Of a DNA stretch of 21,018 bases, positions 7,366-14,844 are shown piece after piece (positions within the stretch are counted from its first letter, which is position 1; every line of letters starts with the position of its first letter). The notes under the pieces were generated by a model. The model searched no databases. It saw nothing but the letters and a program-made list of their open reading frames with translations, and was not told where the DNA came from. Origin of the DNA: a virus; the IMG/VR virus record IMGVR_UViG_3300042549_009085, positions 1 through 21,018 of that record; one strand, written 5' to 3'. Position numbers and translations under genes: made by a program.

Positions 7366-8376
7366 CTACAAAGTTTTAGCTAAATCTACCAAACGCTGAT
7401 ACTCACCCGCTTCTCTTACCTTATCCGCCAACTGCTTCTTGTAAAGCTTTGCACCATCCCATAGATAGCGAGCGCCATCTTTTTCGATAGCACCCTTTTC
7501 AGCAAGATAATCTACTAAGCTCAAGATGGTATCAAAAGATGCCATGCCTAACTCGTCAAACGATAAACGCAAGGTACAAGTCTTAAAAGGTGCTGTCATC
7601 TTGGACTTGATACAACTGATCTTAATATCCTGACCAATCATTTCTTTGTCCTTACCTTTCTCTTCCATCACTCTTGCTCTGGATAAAGCGAGTCGTGCGG
7701 TTGAGTAGAACTCCATTGCTTTACCACCTGGCGTTCCTACTTTGCTACCGAACATCACCCCGATCTTTTCTCTAGTTTGATTCAGATAGACAAAAGTGGC
7801 ATCAAAATCTGCCGCATGTTGCGCTTGTGATTTTAAAGTAGTTGAGGTCACTCTCGATAAAGCTGAGGTGTCATTCATAGTCAGTTCATCAATCTCTTTG
7901 CCGTCCGATGATTTAGGGATAGCGGCTGCAATTGAGTCAAAGACAGCAATGATCGGTGCATCAGGTGAAATTACTTTTGACTTACGAATCAACTGAGCGG
8001 CTTTAGTTGCGGTGATATTACCCTCTTCCCATGTTCGGGGTCGTGAGTAAATCCAATAGGGTCTATCTGTTAACAAACCCATCTGCTTTGCCATTTCAAC
8101 ATCAAATGAGCGTTCCCAATCGATGAAGATAGCTACACCACCCATTCGTTGAGCATTGATCATCCACTGTGTTGCCAAAGCTGTCTTGCCTGTTGATGAA
8201 TCACCAAACATCTCAAGCATACGACCAAAGGGCAAGCCTCCATCATACCTTCCTGATATTATTTTATTAAGTGGTGGATACCCCGTATCTATATATTTTG
8301 TCACACCTTGTGCTTCAGCATTTTCACCGATTGACTTATCTAATGCCGCCATTAGTTCTGCTATTGCTACGCTCAT
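7366..8376 (-). CDS. recA: RecA-type recombinase
   Basis: This 336-residue strand-exchange ATPase is close to bacterial RecA, slightly shorter and lacking much of the acidic C-terminal tail. Walker A is GDSSTGKT (58-65); the catalytic Glu is E88 in FIDWERSFD; Walker B is IIAVFDS (142-148); the L2/sensor region is LNQTREKIGVMFG (198-210), followed by GTPGGKAMEFY. The ATG at 8376 has an AGGAGA site 7 bases upstream and overlaps the exonuclease stop as ATGA; an upstream in-frame start at 8412 lacks this support. It should load on single strands made by the SbcCD-like nuclease, assisted by the UvsY-like protein against the SSB. T4-like phages usually carry UvsX here, so a RecA closer to the bacterial form is notable. 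Confidence 0.95.
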   Translation of the reverse strand: MSVAIAELMAALDKSIGENAEAQGVTKYIDTGYPPLNKIISGRYDGGLPFGRMLEMFGDSSTGKTALATQWMINAQRMGGVAIFIDWERSFDVEMAKQMGLLTDRPYWIYSRPRTWEEGNITATKAAQLIRKSKVISPDAPIIAVFDSIAAAIPKSSDGKEIDELTMNDTSALSRVTSTTLKSQAQHAADFDATFVYLNQTREKIGVMFGSKVGTPGGKAMEFYSTARLALSRARVMEEKGKDKEMIGQDIKISCIKSKMTAPFKTCTLRLSFDELGMASFDTILSLVDYLAEKGAIEKDGARYLWDGAKLYKKQLADKVREAGEYQRLVDLAKTL

Positions 8377-9317
8377 GCGCTTTCTCCTAACTGTTGAAAA
8401 GGGGCTATCCATGAATCTAACTGCGTTAGAATGGAGTGAAACAATCGATCATGACAAAAGTCAATAAAGGCACTCTTGTTGAAAGTTGTTGATCCGCCCT
8501 CTAACTTGAGCGTTGATTTGTGCGGTGTGTAGTTGTCCAGCTTCATTAATTTCATGTTACGCACAAAGGCATCTTGTGCAGGTAACATCTTGCCAAACTT
8601 TACAGAATCAAAAGGTGACTCGTTATCAGCGAATCGTCGATGTGGTTTAGGCATCGTTGATCTGTCATGCTCAATACTTAAAAAGCTATCGACCGACTCA
8701 TAGCGTTCCATCAGTTCAGTAGCCCATTTTTCACCAATACCCCCTACCCCAGGAATATTGTCTGAAGAATCACCCATGAGGCATTTTGCTTCAACGAACT
8801 GATTTGAGTTTTTATAGCCTGTTACATCTTTGAAGTTGGCTGCATTAACATAGCCGTTTGTACGATGATCTAACCAATCAACATTGGCTGTGACCAGTTG
8901 TTGCCAATCTTTGTCACCTGTAATCAGCGTGATGTGATTGCCGTTAGCATCTAATTTTCTTGAAATATAGCCCGCCAAGTCATCCGCTTCAGCATCTTTA
9001 TCTAGCACTTGTTGAACACCTAAATGCGTCAACGCTACTCTAATCTGCTTTTGTTGTAGGTGATAACTCGCTGTTTCAGCAATTTTCTGTGGATTATCGG
9101 CTCTAGTACCCTTATAAAGAGGGAATAGATCGTAACGCCATTGCGCTCGTCCATCCCAAAGTACAACGGGCTTTGCATTAGGGTAGGTTTTTAATAAAGC
9201 TTGAATAGTGCGAAGTGTTCCGTAAATAGCTTGAACCTCTTCATCACCAATTGTTAGTTTTGTAGAACAATGTGATGCTCTACCAATGCTATTACCATCG
9301 ATTAATAAATATTTCAT
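8373..9317 (-). CDS. 5'-3' exonuclease / flap endonuclease (Pol I N-terminal type)
   Basis: This 314-residue FEN-family nuclease removes 5' flaps and RNA primers. Motifs in order are LLIDGNS (4-10), the LWDGRAQWRYDLFPLYKGTR helical-arch entry (53-72), the metal cluster DKDAEADDLAG (107-116), LITGDKDWQQLV (131-142) and the helix-hairpin-helix block GDSSDNIPGVGGIGEKWA (182-199). All the expected acidic ligands are present. The C-terminal 100 residues are variable. The ATG at 9317 has a GGAG site 6 bases upstream. It lies between SSB and RecA and overlaps RecA by 4 bases. It matches stand-alone phage enzymes such as those of T5 and T7 rather than a polymerase-fused form, fitting a Pol III-type replicase that has no nuclease of this kind. 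Confidence 0.94.
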   Translation of the reverse strand: MKYLLIDGNSIGRASHCSTKLTIGDEEVQAIYGTLRTIQALLKTYPNAKPVVLWDGRAQWRYDLFPLYKGTRADNPQKIAETASYHLQQKQIRVALTHLGVQQVLDKDAEADDLAGYISRKLDANGNHITLITGDKDWQQLVTANVDWLDHRTNGYVNAANFKDVTGYKNSNQFVEAKCLMGDSSDNIPGVGGIGEKWATELMERYESVDSFLSIEHDRSTMPKPHRRFADNESPFDSVKFGKMLPAQDAFVRNMKLMKLDNYTPHKSTLKLEGGSTTFNKSAFIDFCHDRLFHSILTQLDSWIAPFQQLGESA

Positions 9318-9334
9318 AAGTCTCCAAAGTAAAA

Positions 9335-9354
9335 TGGGGGCTGTTACACCCCCA
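9335..9354 (-). terminator. G/C hairpin between ssb and exonuclease genes, possible weak terminator
   Basis: TGGGGG (9335-9340) and CCCCCA (9349-9354) form a perfect 6-bp stem with an 8-nt loop, followed on the minus strand by TTTTACTTT. It looks like a weak intrinsic terminator or attenuator, with an interrupted U-run, and lies immediately after the GTAAGT-type site. It could lower exonuclease and RecA expression relative to SSB; that is inference. Confidence 0.5.
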
Positions 9355-9357
9355 AAG

Positions 9358-9373
9358 ATAGGTCACTACTTAC
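9358..9373 (-). promoter_or_regulatory. GTAAGT-type operator at the ssb/exonuclease junction
   Basis: The minus strand reads GTAAGTAGTGACCTAT, 13 of 16 bases like the perfect dyad GTAAGTAGTGACTTAC at 10832. A further GTAA precedes it, giving GTAAGTAAGTAGTGAC as in the copy before the hydrolase. It lies just past the ssb stop and before the hairpin. There is no clear TATAAT; TATCTT at its edge is a weak candidate. Confidence 0.5.
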
Positions 9374-9376
9374 TTA

Positions 9377-10219
9377 CTAATCATCCAGCTCATCAAGCAT
9401 AAGATTCAGCTCATCATCGGAGAGCTTTTCTGATTTGACATAGGATGACGTACTTTCAATCACATCAGGCGAAGCGTGATAAGGTACGTCATCATCGTCA
9501 AATTCAATATCTTTAGATGATACTAAGGGTAATGCTTTGGCGACATTACCAACAGCTTGTTGTACTGCATTTGAGGCTTTCAAGAGTGCCAACTCTTGCT
9601 CTTGAGCAACGAACTGATCAAGGTTATTAAGTTTAGCCAGTACCGACTGACTCACCGCAACGCTACCCTTCAAAGCAGGTTGAACACCATATTCGGTACC
9701 CAAGCCTGTGCCTGATCGTGTAATGATAATATCAACACCGTTTTCCATATCGGTGACGATGTTAAAGTCCTCATTATCAGCATCGGCATTTTGTTGAATG
9801 ATATCAATCACCTTGTCAAAAGTGGTGGGTGATAATTCAAGAATGACAGGTGTAGATTTATCTTTATCGATCTCCAAAGCATTCAAAAGAATGCGACTTG
9901 AAGCAAAGCAATCCTTTATCAATTTTTTAGAAGCATCATCTTTCGCTGTATGAAAGCCATCTCTTAAACCGTCACAGATTATGCAAGGTTTATTGAATGT
10001 CTTTTCAACACAGACATAGACGATAGGTTTTACATCAGGGGAAGTTCTGATGAAATGCTGACCAAAGTCATGATAAAACTGAGAATCAGCACCTCTCCAC
10101 GAAGGGAGAATTCTAAAACGAGTGCTTCCCATGCTAGGTTTTACTGTTTGAGTACGTTTGCCTGATGACTCGGCGATTTGAGATTTTTTGAGTGCCATCA
10201 ATTCTTTTAAAGTTGCCAT
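9377..10219 (-). CDS. ssb: Single-stranded DNA-binding protein (T4 gp32-like)
   Basis: This 280-residue protein resembles gp32-type SSBs. It has a basic N-terminus (MATLKELMALKKSQ), then RFRILPSW and HDFGQHFI, a metal site with C70, C79 and C82 (VCVEKTFNKPCIIC) and probably H50 or H55, an OB-fold core, and a strongly acidic C-terminal tail (SDDELNLMLDELDD) of the kind that recruits partner proteins. It coats single strands at replication forks and recombination intermediates. The ATG at 10219 has an AGGA site 7 bases upstream. It lies directly after the UvsY-like gene and before the exonuclease, a common phage arrangement. The call is well supported by the metal-binding block and acidic tail. 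Confidence 0.9.
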   Translation of the reverse strand: MATLKELMALKKSQIAESSGKRTQTVKPSMGSTRFRILPSWRGADSQFYHDFGQHFIRTSPDVKPIVYVCVEKTFNKPCIICDGLRDGFHTAKDDASKKLIKDCFASSRILLNALEIDKDKSTPVILELSPTTFDKVIDIIQQNADADNEDFNIVTDMENGVDIIITRSGTGLGTEYGVQPALKGSVAVSQSVLAKLNNLDQFVAQEQELALLKASNAVQQAVGNVAKALPLVSSKDIEFDDDDVPYHASPDVIESTSSYVKSEKLSDDELNLMLDELDD

Positions 10220-10253
10220 TTTGTTTTCCTATTTTATTTAGTTTTCAAAGTTT

Positions 10254-10271
10254 TAAGTCATCCGTGACTTA
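10254..10271. promoter_or_regulatory. Perfect palindrome TAAGTCA-N4-TGACTTA before ssb
   Basis: A 7-bp perfect inverted repeat (10254-10260 and 10265-10271) with a 4-bp spacer lies between the UvsY-like stop and the ssb start. Its halves share the GTGACTTA/TAAGTCAC core with the other sites, but the TAAGT half-sites are spaced by 8 rather than 4 bases. A dimeric regulator site is the likely reading. No strong -10 box was seen; TAAAAT further down is a weak one. Confidence 0.5.
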
Positions 10272-10288
10272 TGTATCATCCTAATTCT

Positions 10289-10771
10289 TTAGCGAACAAG
10301 ACTCTCTCTTCTTGCCCTCAATTCATCCTGTGAACTTTCGTTCACTCGCATTGACCCTGCTTTCATTTCGTCTCTGCGTGTTAAACCTATTTGCATCAGC
10401 ATGTCTTTACGCTGTTTGAAAGCGTCTAGTATGTCACGCAACATTTGGTGTGTTGCTTTAGCATCGTTAAAAGCCAATACAGATTTAATGTATTTTTCAT
10501 TTCGGGCAATAGACTGTTCAATCGCCTTTTCAGTGATTTTTGTACAGTTGAAAATCGCTTCATCACGGCACTCTTTATCAAGTTCAGCTTCAATGGTATT
10601 GATTCTGAGTTTAAAGTTGTCCATCTTCTTAGATGCCAATCTGGACTGTTCTGCATAGTAAGCAAATAAGCTTGCTTGCTCAACATAGGCGACATCTAAA
10701 TTCTCTGGTGAGAACTCAACATCATTCAGCATTTGGGTCGAAAAACCCTCTTCAGCTATGGTTAGTTTCAT
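10289..10771 (-). CDS. UvsY-like recombination mediator (tentative)
   Basis: This 160-residue, mostly helical protein lies directly before ssb. Its C-terminal part, DILDAFKQRKDMLMQIG followed by TRRDEMKAG, resembles the end of T4 UvsY (LDAIKSRGFAIKHI...RAFEAGK) as I remember it. The N-terminal half has the Tyr/Ser/Lys-rich helix pattern (YVEQASLFAYYAEQSRLASK) also found in UvsY. UvsY helps load the recombinase on SSB-coated DNA, and this gene sits among SSB and RecA genes. The ATG at 10771 has only a weak AGAG ribosome site 7 bases upstream. The resemblance was judged by eye; without a profile search it is a tentative call, but the protein is surely real given its tight fit in the series. Confidence 0.6.
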   Translation of the reverse strand: MKLTIAEEGFSTQMLNDVEFSPENLDVAYVEQASLFAYYAEQSRLASKKMDNFKLRINTIEAELDKECRDEAIFNCTKITEKAIEQSIARNEKYIKSVLAFNDAKATHQMLRDILDAFKQRKDMLMQIGLTRRDEMKAGSMRVNESSQDELRARRESLVR

Positions 10772-10791
10772 ATTTTTTCTCTATTTGTTGT

Positions 10792-10847
10792 TTGAGTGTT
10801 AATTATACGCTCAATATTACGGAATAGTTTGGTAAGTAGTGACTTAC
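10792..10847 (-). promoter_or_regulatory. Promoter/operator upstream of the UvsY-like, ssb, exonuclease, recA series
   Basis: A perfect operator dyad GTAAGTAGTGACTTAC occupies 10832-10847. Downstream on the minus strand, GCGTATAATTAAC carries an exact TATAAT, and 8-bp arms (TTGAGCGT and ACACTCAA, 10792-10799 and 10807-10814, one G-T mismatch) enclose it. So the operator lies just upstream of a -10 box, as in the copies before nrdA and the hydrolase. No good -35 was seen. Confidence 0.6.
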
Positions 10848-10849
10848 TT

Positions 10850-13800
10850 TTATTCGACCATTTCATACACTTTTCTGAAAACATCGTCCATCATTGCTTG
10901 CGCTTCTTCTCTGAAAAAACACATCTGTGGATTTATACCAAAAACGATATTTGCATCCAGTTCTTTGTTGTAGATAACTCTGCCACATAGTTCTGACCAA
11001 CTGCCCTTAACGTCAGGGTAGAAATGTCGAATAGTCGCACCGCCCATTGCAACGATCACAGCAGGGTTAACAAGCTTAATCTCTTCATCAATAAACTTTG
11101 TACACGATAGAAGAACTTCATTGGGGAACGTCTTGATTTCTTTAGGCTTTTGTACTTTAACCAAAGTCGTAAAGTAACCATTAGTCTTCTTTATGTTCGC
11201 CTCTTTCATTGCCCCCAGCATGTAGCGACAACCCTCCCCTTTCAGTGACTTACCCTCTAATGCTTCAGTTGAGTTAGGACTATCAGTGATCACCATAAAC
11301 TTCACTTTGTTACCCGCTATTGGTAGACAATGCTTCTCATCTTTCATCAAGCACGCCTCACAAGCACGAATACCTCGTATCAATGCACTCGCTTGAGGGG
11401 CAATATCACTGAGCTTGGTATAGCGATCGGCTTTCACATATTCACAGACCAATCCAGGCAATAGCTCAATCTGATCTTTGAGTCGATCAGGGTGTCTTAC
11501 GGGTAGAGTGCCTGCTTCAATGTTAGCAAAGCTACCGACCAGATCCAGAATGTTCATATGCTTACTGGTGCAGTTTCTACGTCTAACATTGGCTAATAGG
11601 TTTGCTCTACTTTTAAATTTTCCACCGACTGTTGCTCTAGCCTCTAAGATAGCTAACGCTGTCTTCTCTGACAAACCTTTAAGCTTGTTGAAAGGAGCAA
11701 CTAGATGAATCTCATCAGGCTCATGTCTGAACTCAAAGCGATTGGTTGAGATATTGATATCAGGTGGTACAACATAGACATTGTATTTTTGGGCATCAAA
11801 TAATGCAGCCTGAAGCTGATCTTCTTTATCAACGGTCGTCAGCATGGCTGCAAAGTATTCGGCTGAGTAATGCGTCTTTAAATACATCGACCAATAAGAG
11901 ATAACTGAATAAACGACCGAATGCGATCTATTGAAACCATAGCCAGCAAACTTATCAATCTTGTCAAATAGCTCCCCTGCTTTAGCTTCATTCATATCAG
12001 AATATTTAACACAGCCACTGACGAACTTATCACGCTGTTTCTCCATCTCATCACGTTGCTTTTTGCCCATGATCTTACGAAGCTTGTCAGCATCAGCCAT
12101 TGTATAACCTGCCAAATCTCTTGCGATCTGCATGACGGACTCTTGGTAGATAAAAACACCCCCAGTTGCTTGCAGTGCATGTTTCATCTTAGGGTGATCA
12201 TACTCAGGGTCTTCAATGCCTTGCTTAACTTTGATGTAAGTATCCATCATGCCAGATTCCATTGGACCCGGACGATAGAGTGCAGTAGTTGCACAAATAT
12301 CCTCAAAGTTTAACATGCCACCTTTTGCAAGCTCTTTCAGCAAATGTCGCATACCGCCTGAGTTGAACTGAAAGATACCTATCGTTTTACCCAGTGAGAA
12401 ACCCTTCATCGTTTCATAATCATCAATGGGCAAACTGAGTAAATCAAGATCAATGGAGTGATTCTCTTTGATATAGTCCAATGCAATTCTGAGGGTATCA
12501 AGCGTTGATAGCCCCAAGATATCCATCTTTACCAAGCCCCAGCTTTCAACTGAGTTTCTATCCCAATTAACTAACGCTGTGCCTGATCGTGTTTCAACGA
12601 CCGCTCGATTGCTGATAGGTTCATCAGCGACAACAATACCAGCGGCATGTTTTCCTAACGAACGCATGACACCTTCAAGTCGAGTTGCGTGATGCCAGAT
12701 ATCAGGATAATTCACTTTAAATGATTCAATGGCGGGTACTGCAATAGCGGCTTCTGTCAGCGTGAACGATGCACCATTTTCTTTAGGTACATAGCGTGTT
12801 GCTGATAAATCCTCATTTGACAAGCCGTACACTCTGCCACAATCTCTCAATGCAGATGCGGAGGCTAATGTGCCATAGTTACTGATACCTGCAACACGAT
12901 CTGCACCGTATTTCTCAACTAGATAATCGATGATCTCGCCTCGTCTCGTAGACATAAAATCTAAATCGACATCAGGAAGATCAAGACGATCAGGGTTAAT
13001 GAATCGCTCAAACAGAAGATTAAAGCGGATAGGGTCAACATCGGTAATGCCCATCAGAAAAGACACTAGACTCCCTGCGGCTGAGCCTCGACCTGGACCG
13101 ACCATAATCGTTTTCTGCTTTGACCACTTTACTACGTCTTGTACTACCAAGAAGTAACGCTCGAAGCGCATCTTTCTTAATACCGATAGTTCGTAAGCTA
13201 AGCGTTCTTTGTAGAGCGGAATTAACTCATCAGGCGGCATATAACCCATGATAGGTTTTTTAATACGCTCCTTCCAACCCAGTGTAACCTGTCTAACAAT
13301 CTCAGACTGCTCATCTTCTGCCATTTTAGGCAGTGATACAGACATGGGCTTCCATTCGTATTGACAGCCATTAATCAACTCATCGATGCCGTTATATTCT
13401 ACTTCAAACTCCTGCATTTCTTGAGTCAACTGCTCAGGGCTTTTTGCGTAGAAGGATTTGTCATGCTGTTTGGGTCGCCATGAATCGCGTATGCGATTGT
13501 TGGAGATGATAACTGTCAATACATCTAACGTATCGGCATCGCTTTCAACATCATAGAGTAATGTATTAGTTAATAGCGTAAATGCCATCGAAGATTCTGC
13601 GATTTCAGACACTTTTTTGTTTAACGTAGTGCTGAATATAGAATTGTTATTAAATAGCTCTACAAAGCAATTTTGACGCTTGGTTTCGCTAAGTAATCTA
13701 TCAATCAATAACTCATAATTGTAGTCATCATCATGTAAGGCAAAAATGTTCTGTTGATCACCTGTTGAGATAATCAAATTGTCATTTTTCAAGATCACTA

Positions 13801-14200
13801 ATAGATCCTCAAAAGAGAGGCGGGCTTCGTAATAGAAGCGTTCTGGGCTACTGGCTAATGATAATAACTTCATTAGCTCAACCATACCTTGTTCATTCTT
13901 AACGTAGACTTTGGGGTACCATTCGGGTATGCGTTTAGGCAACTCGTTAGACGTTCTGGCAGGCTTTCTATAATCCAAATCTTTGACAATGCGAAGTCTG
14001 CATCCAATGATAGGTTTGATAGAGGCTTTTTTGCATTCACTAATGAACTCAGTCATGCCTGATATCGTCATGGTATCAACGAGAGCGACTGTATTAAAGC
14101 CGTCACGCTGTGCTATTTGTACAATCTTCTTTGGACTCAACATGCTTTCACCAATTGAAAAGTGACTGCGTGCGGAGTATAAATAAAGGGGCTTTATCAT
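10850..14200 (-). CDS. dnaE: DNA polymerase III alpha subunit with C-terminal uracil-DNA-glycosylase-like domain
   Basis: This 1116-residue protein is the likely phage replicase. The N-terminal PHP domain (about 1-70) is altered: SARSHFSIGES and LVDTMTISGM lack most metal-binding histidines, so it is probably inactive. The polymerase core carries GPGRGSAAGSL (about 365-375), catalytic D412 and D414 in PDVDLDF, and D560 in VKMDILGL, plus a helix-hairpin-helix block NKLKGLSEKTALAIL. After about residue 930 comes a domain like family 4 uracil-DNA glycosylases: C947-x2-C950, VITDSPNST, an IVAMGGATI strand and INPQMCFF (N1090). The usual motifs are changed (see findings). I chose ATG 14200, with an AGGA site 9 bases upstream and a protein beginning at the PHP strand, over 14248. 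No beta-clamp gene is in the window. Confidence 0.93.
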   Translation of the reverse strand: MIKPLYLYSARSHFSIGESMLSPKKIVQIAQRDGFNTVALVDTMTISGMTEFISECKKASIKPIIGCRLRIVKDLDYRKPARTSNELPKRIPEWYPKVYVKNEQGMVELMKLLSLASSPERFYYEARLSFEDLLVILKNDNLIISTGDQQNIFALHDDDYNYELLIDRLLSETKRQNCFVELFNNNSIFSTTLNKKVSEIAESSMAFTLLTNTLLYDVESDADTLDVLTVIISNNRIRDSWRPKQHDKSFYAKSPEQLTQEMQEFEVEYNGIDELINGCQYEWKPMSVSLPKMAEDEQSEIVRQVTLGWKERIKKPIMGYMPPDELIPLYKERLAYELSVLRKMRFERYFLVVQDVVKWSKQKTIMVGPGRGSAAGSLVSFLMGITDVDPIRFNLLFERFINPDRLDLPDVDLDFMSTRRGEIIDYLVEKYGADRVAGISNYGTLASASALRDCGRVYGLSNEDLSATRYVPKENGASFTLTEAAIAVPAIESFKVNYPDIWHHATRLEGVMRSLGKHAAGIVVADEPISNRAVVETRSGTALVNWDRNSVESWGLVKMDILGLSTLDTLRIALDYIKENHSIDLDLLSLPIDDYETMKGFSLGKTIGIFQFNSGGMRHLLKELAKGGMLNFEDICATTALYRPGPMESGMMDTYIKVKQGIEDPEYDHPKMKHALQATGGVFIYQESVMQIARDLAGYTMADADKLRKIMGKKQRDEMEKQRDKFVSGCVKYSDMNEAKAGELFDKIDKFAGYGFNRSHSVVYSVISYWSMYLKTHYSAEYFAAMLTTVDKEDQLQAALFDAQKYNVYVVPPDINISTNRFEFRHEPDEIHLVAPFNKLKGLSEKTALAILEARATVGGKFKSRANLLANVRRRNCTSKHMNILDLVGSFANIEAGTLPVRHPDRLKDQIELLPGLVCEYVKADRYTKLSDIAPQASALIRGIRACEACLMKDEKHCLPIAGNKVKFMVITDSPNSTEALEGKSLKGEGCRYMLGAMKEANIKKTNGYFTTLVKVQKPKEIKTFPNEVLLSCTKFIDEEIKLVNPAVIVAMGGATIRHFYPDVKGSWSELCGRVIYNKELDANIVFGINPQMCFFREEAQAMMDDVFRKVYEMVE

Positions 14201-14268
14201 TTGGTTGTGTCCTTTAATTTTATATAAGTAATTTTTGGTGCTAGTCATACCGCTTTATCGTTCTGTCA
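14201..14268 (-). promoter_or_regulatory. Leader of the polymerase gene with weak promoter-like boxes
   Basis: The minus strand has ATGACT, 16 bp, then TATATA (or 18 bp to TATAAA), and AAAGGAC before the ATG. A degenerate GTAAGT-family resemblance (CACCAAAAATTACTTA) is also present, like the nrdA leader. This is suggestive only. Confidence 0.3.
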
Positions 14269-14835
14269 TTAACCACCTCTTAGTTTTAAATCAATTGTTA
14301 ATACGCCCATCATCAAGAAACCATGAACGACAACATTCGCTTGTGCCAATGCTGTCTTATCACTCTGTCCTAGACTGATAAAGGCGCTTCTTAATTTTGC
14401 CCTACTTAAACTGCCTCTCATAATGAGACGACAGGTGACATCGAGAATAACAGGGGTGCTGTTTGCGAAGGGGTTAACTCCCGCCTTTAACAGCGTTCTC
14501 AAGTAACCACCAGTGATACCTTTTCTAAACAATGAAGCGACCAACTTTCTTGACTTAATAGGAAACGCTTCATTCTCTACAATGGACTTTTGATAGTCTG
14601 TTAGGGTTTCTCGCTTGCCAGATTGAGGGATGACGTTCGTTACTTTCCCCGCCATAACATCACGCTGATAATTCCTGCGTTCAAGTTTGGAGGTGTCAGT
14701 TTCAAGTCTTGCTTTAATCTTCTCGGTGTTTTCTTTGACTAACTCAAAGCAAGCAATGGCGAGACTGCACTTTTGGCAAATCTCGCTTTCGGCTTTGTTA
14801 CAAATCACCGATCCATAGCAACCAATTGTTGTCAT
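14269..14835 (-). CDS. Unrecognised 188-aa protein with N-terminal Cys cluster
   Basis: The first 30 residues hold C6, C12, C20, C23 and C29 (GCYGSVICNKAESEICQKC and then AIAC), the sort of cluster that binds an iron-sulfur cluster or zinc. The rest is helical, basic and Leu/Lys-rich, with no recognised catalytic motif; a helix-turn-helix-like stretch (FRKGITGGYLRTLLKAG, then LRSAFISLG) hints at nucleic-acid binding. It begins 9 bases after the CobS-like stop with a poor ribosome site, so translation is probably coupled to it, and it precedes the polymerase gene. No family was recognised, and I do not assign a function. Confidence 0.7.
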   Translation of the reverse strand: MTTIGCYGSVICNKAESEICQKCSLAIACFELVKENTEKIKARLETDTSKLERRNYQRDVMAGKVTNVIPQSGKRETLTDYQKSIVENEAFPIKSRKLVASLFRKGITGGYLRTLLKAGVNPFANSTPVILDVTCRLIMRGSLSRAKLRSAFISLGQSDKTALAQANVVVHGFLMMGVLTIDLKLRGG

Positions 14836-14844
14836 AATTACTGC

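Noticed and set aside
11244-11253. AGTGACTTAC inside the polymerase gene, also at 15356-15365 in the cobS-like gene
   Set aside because: Only one half of the operator matches; the left GTAAGT arm is absent. They show that the half-site alone is not specific, so only full or near-full dyads in gene gaps were counted.
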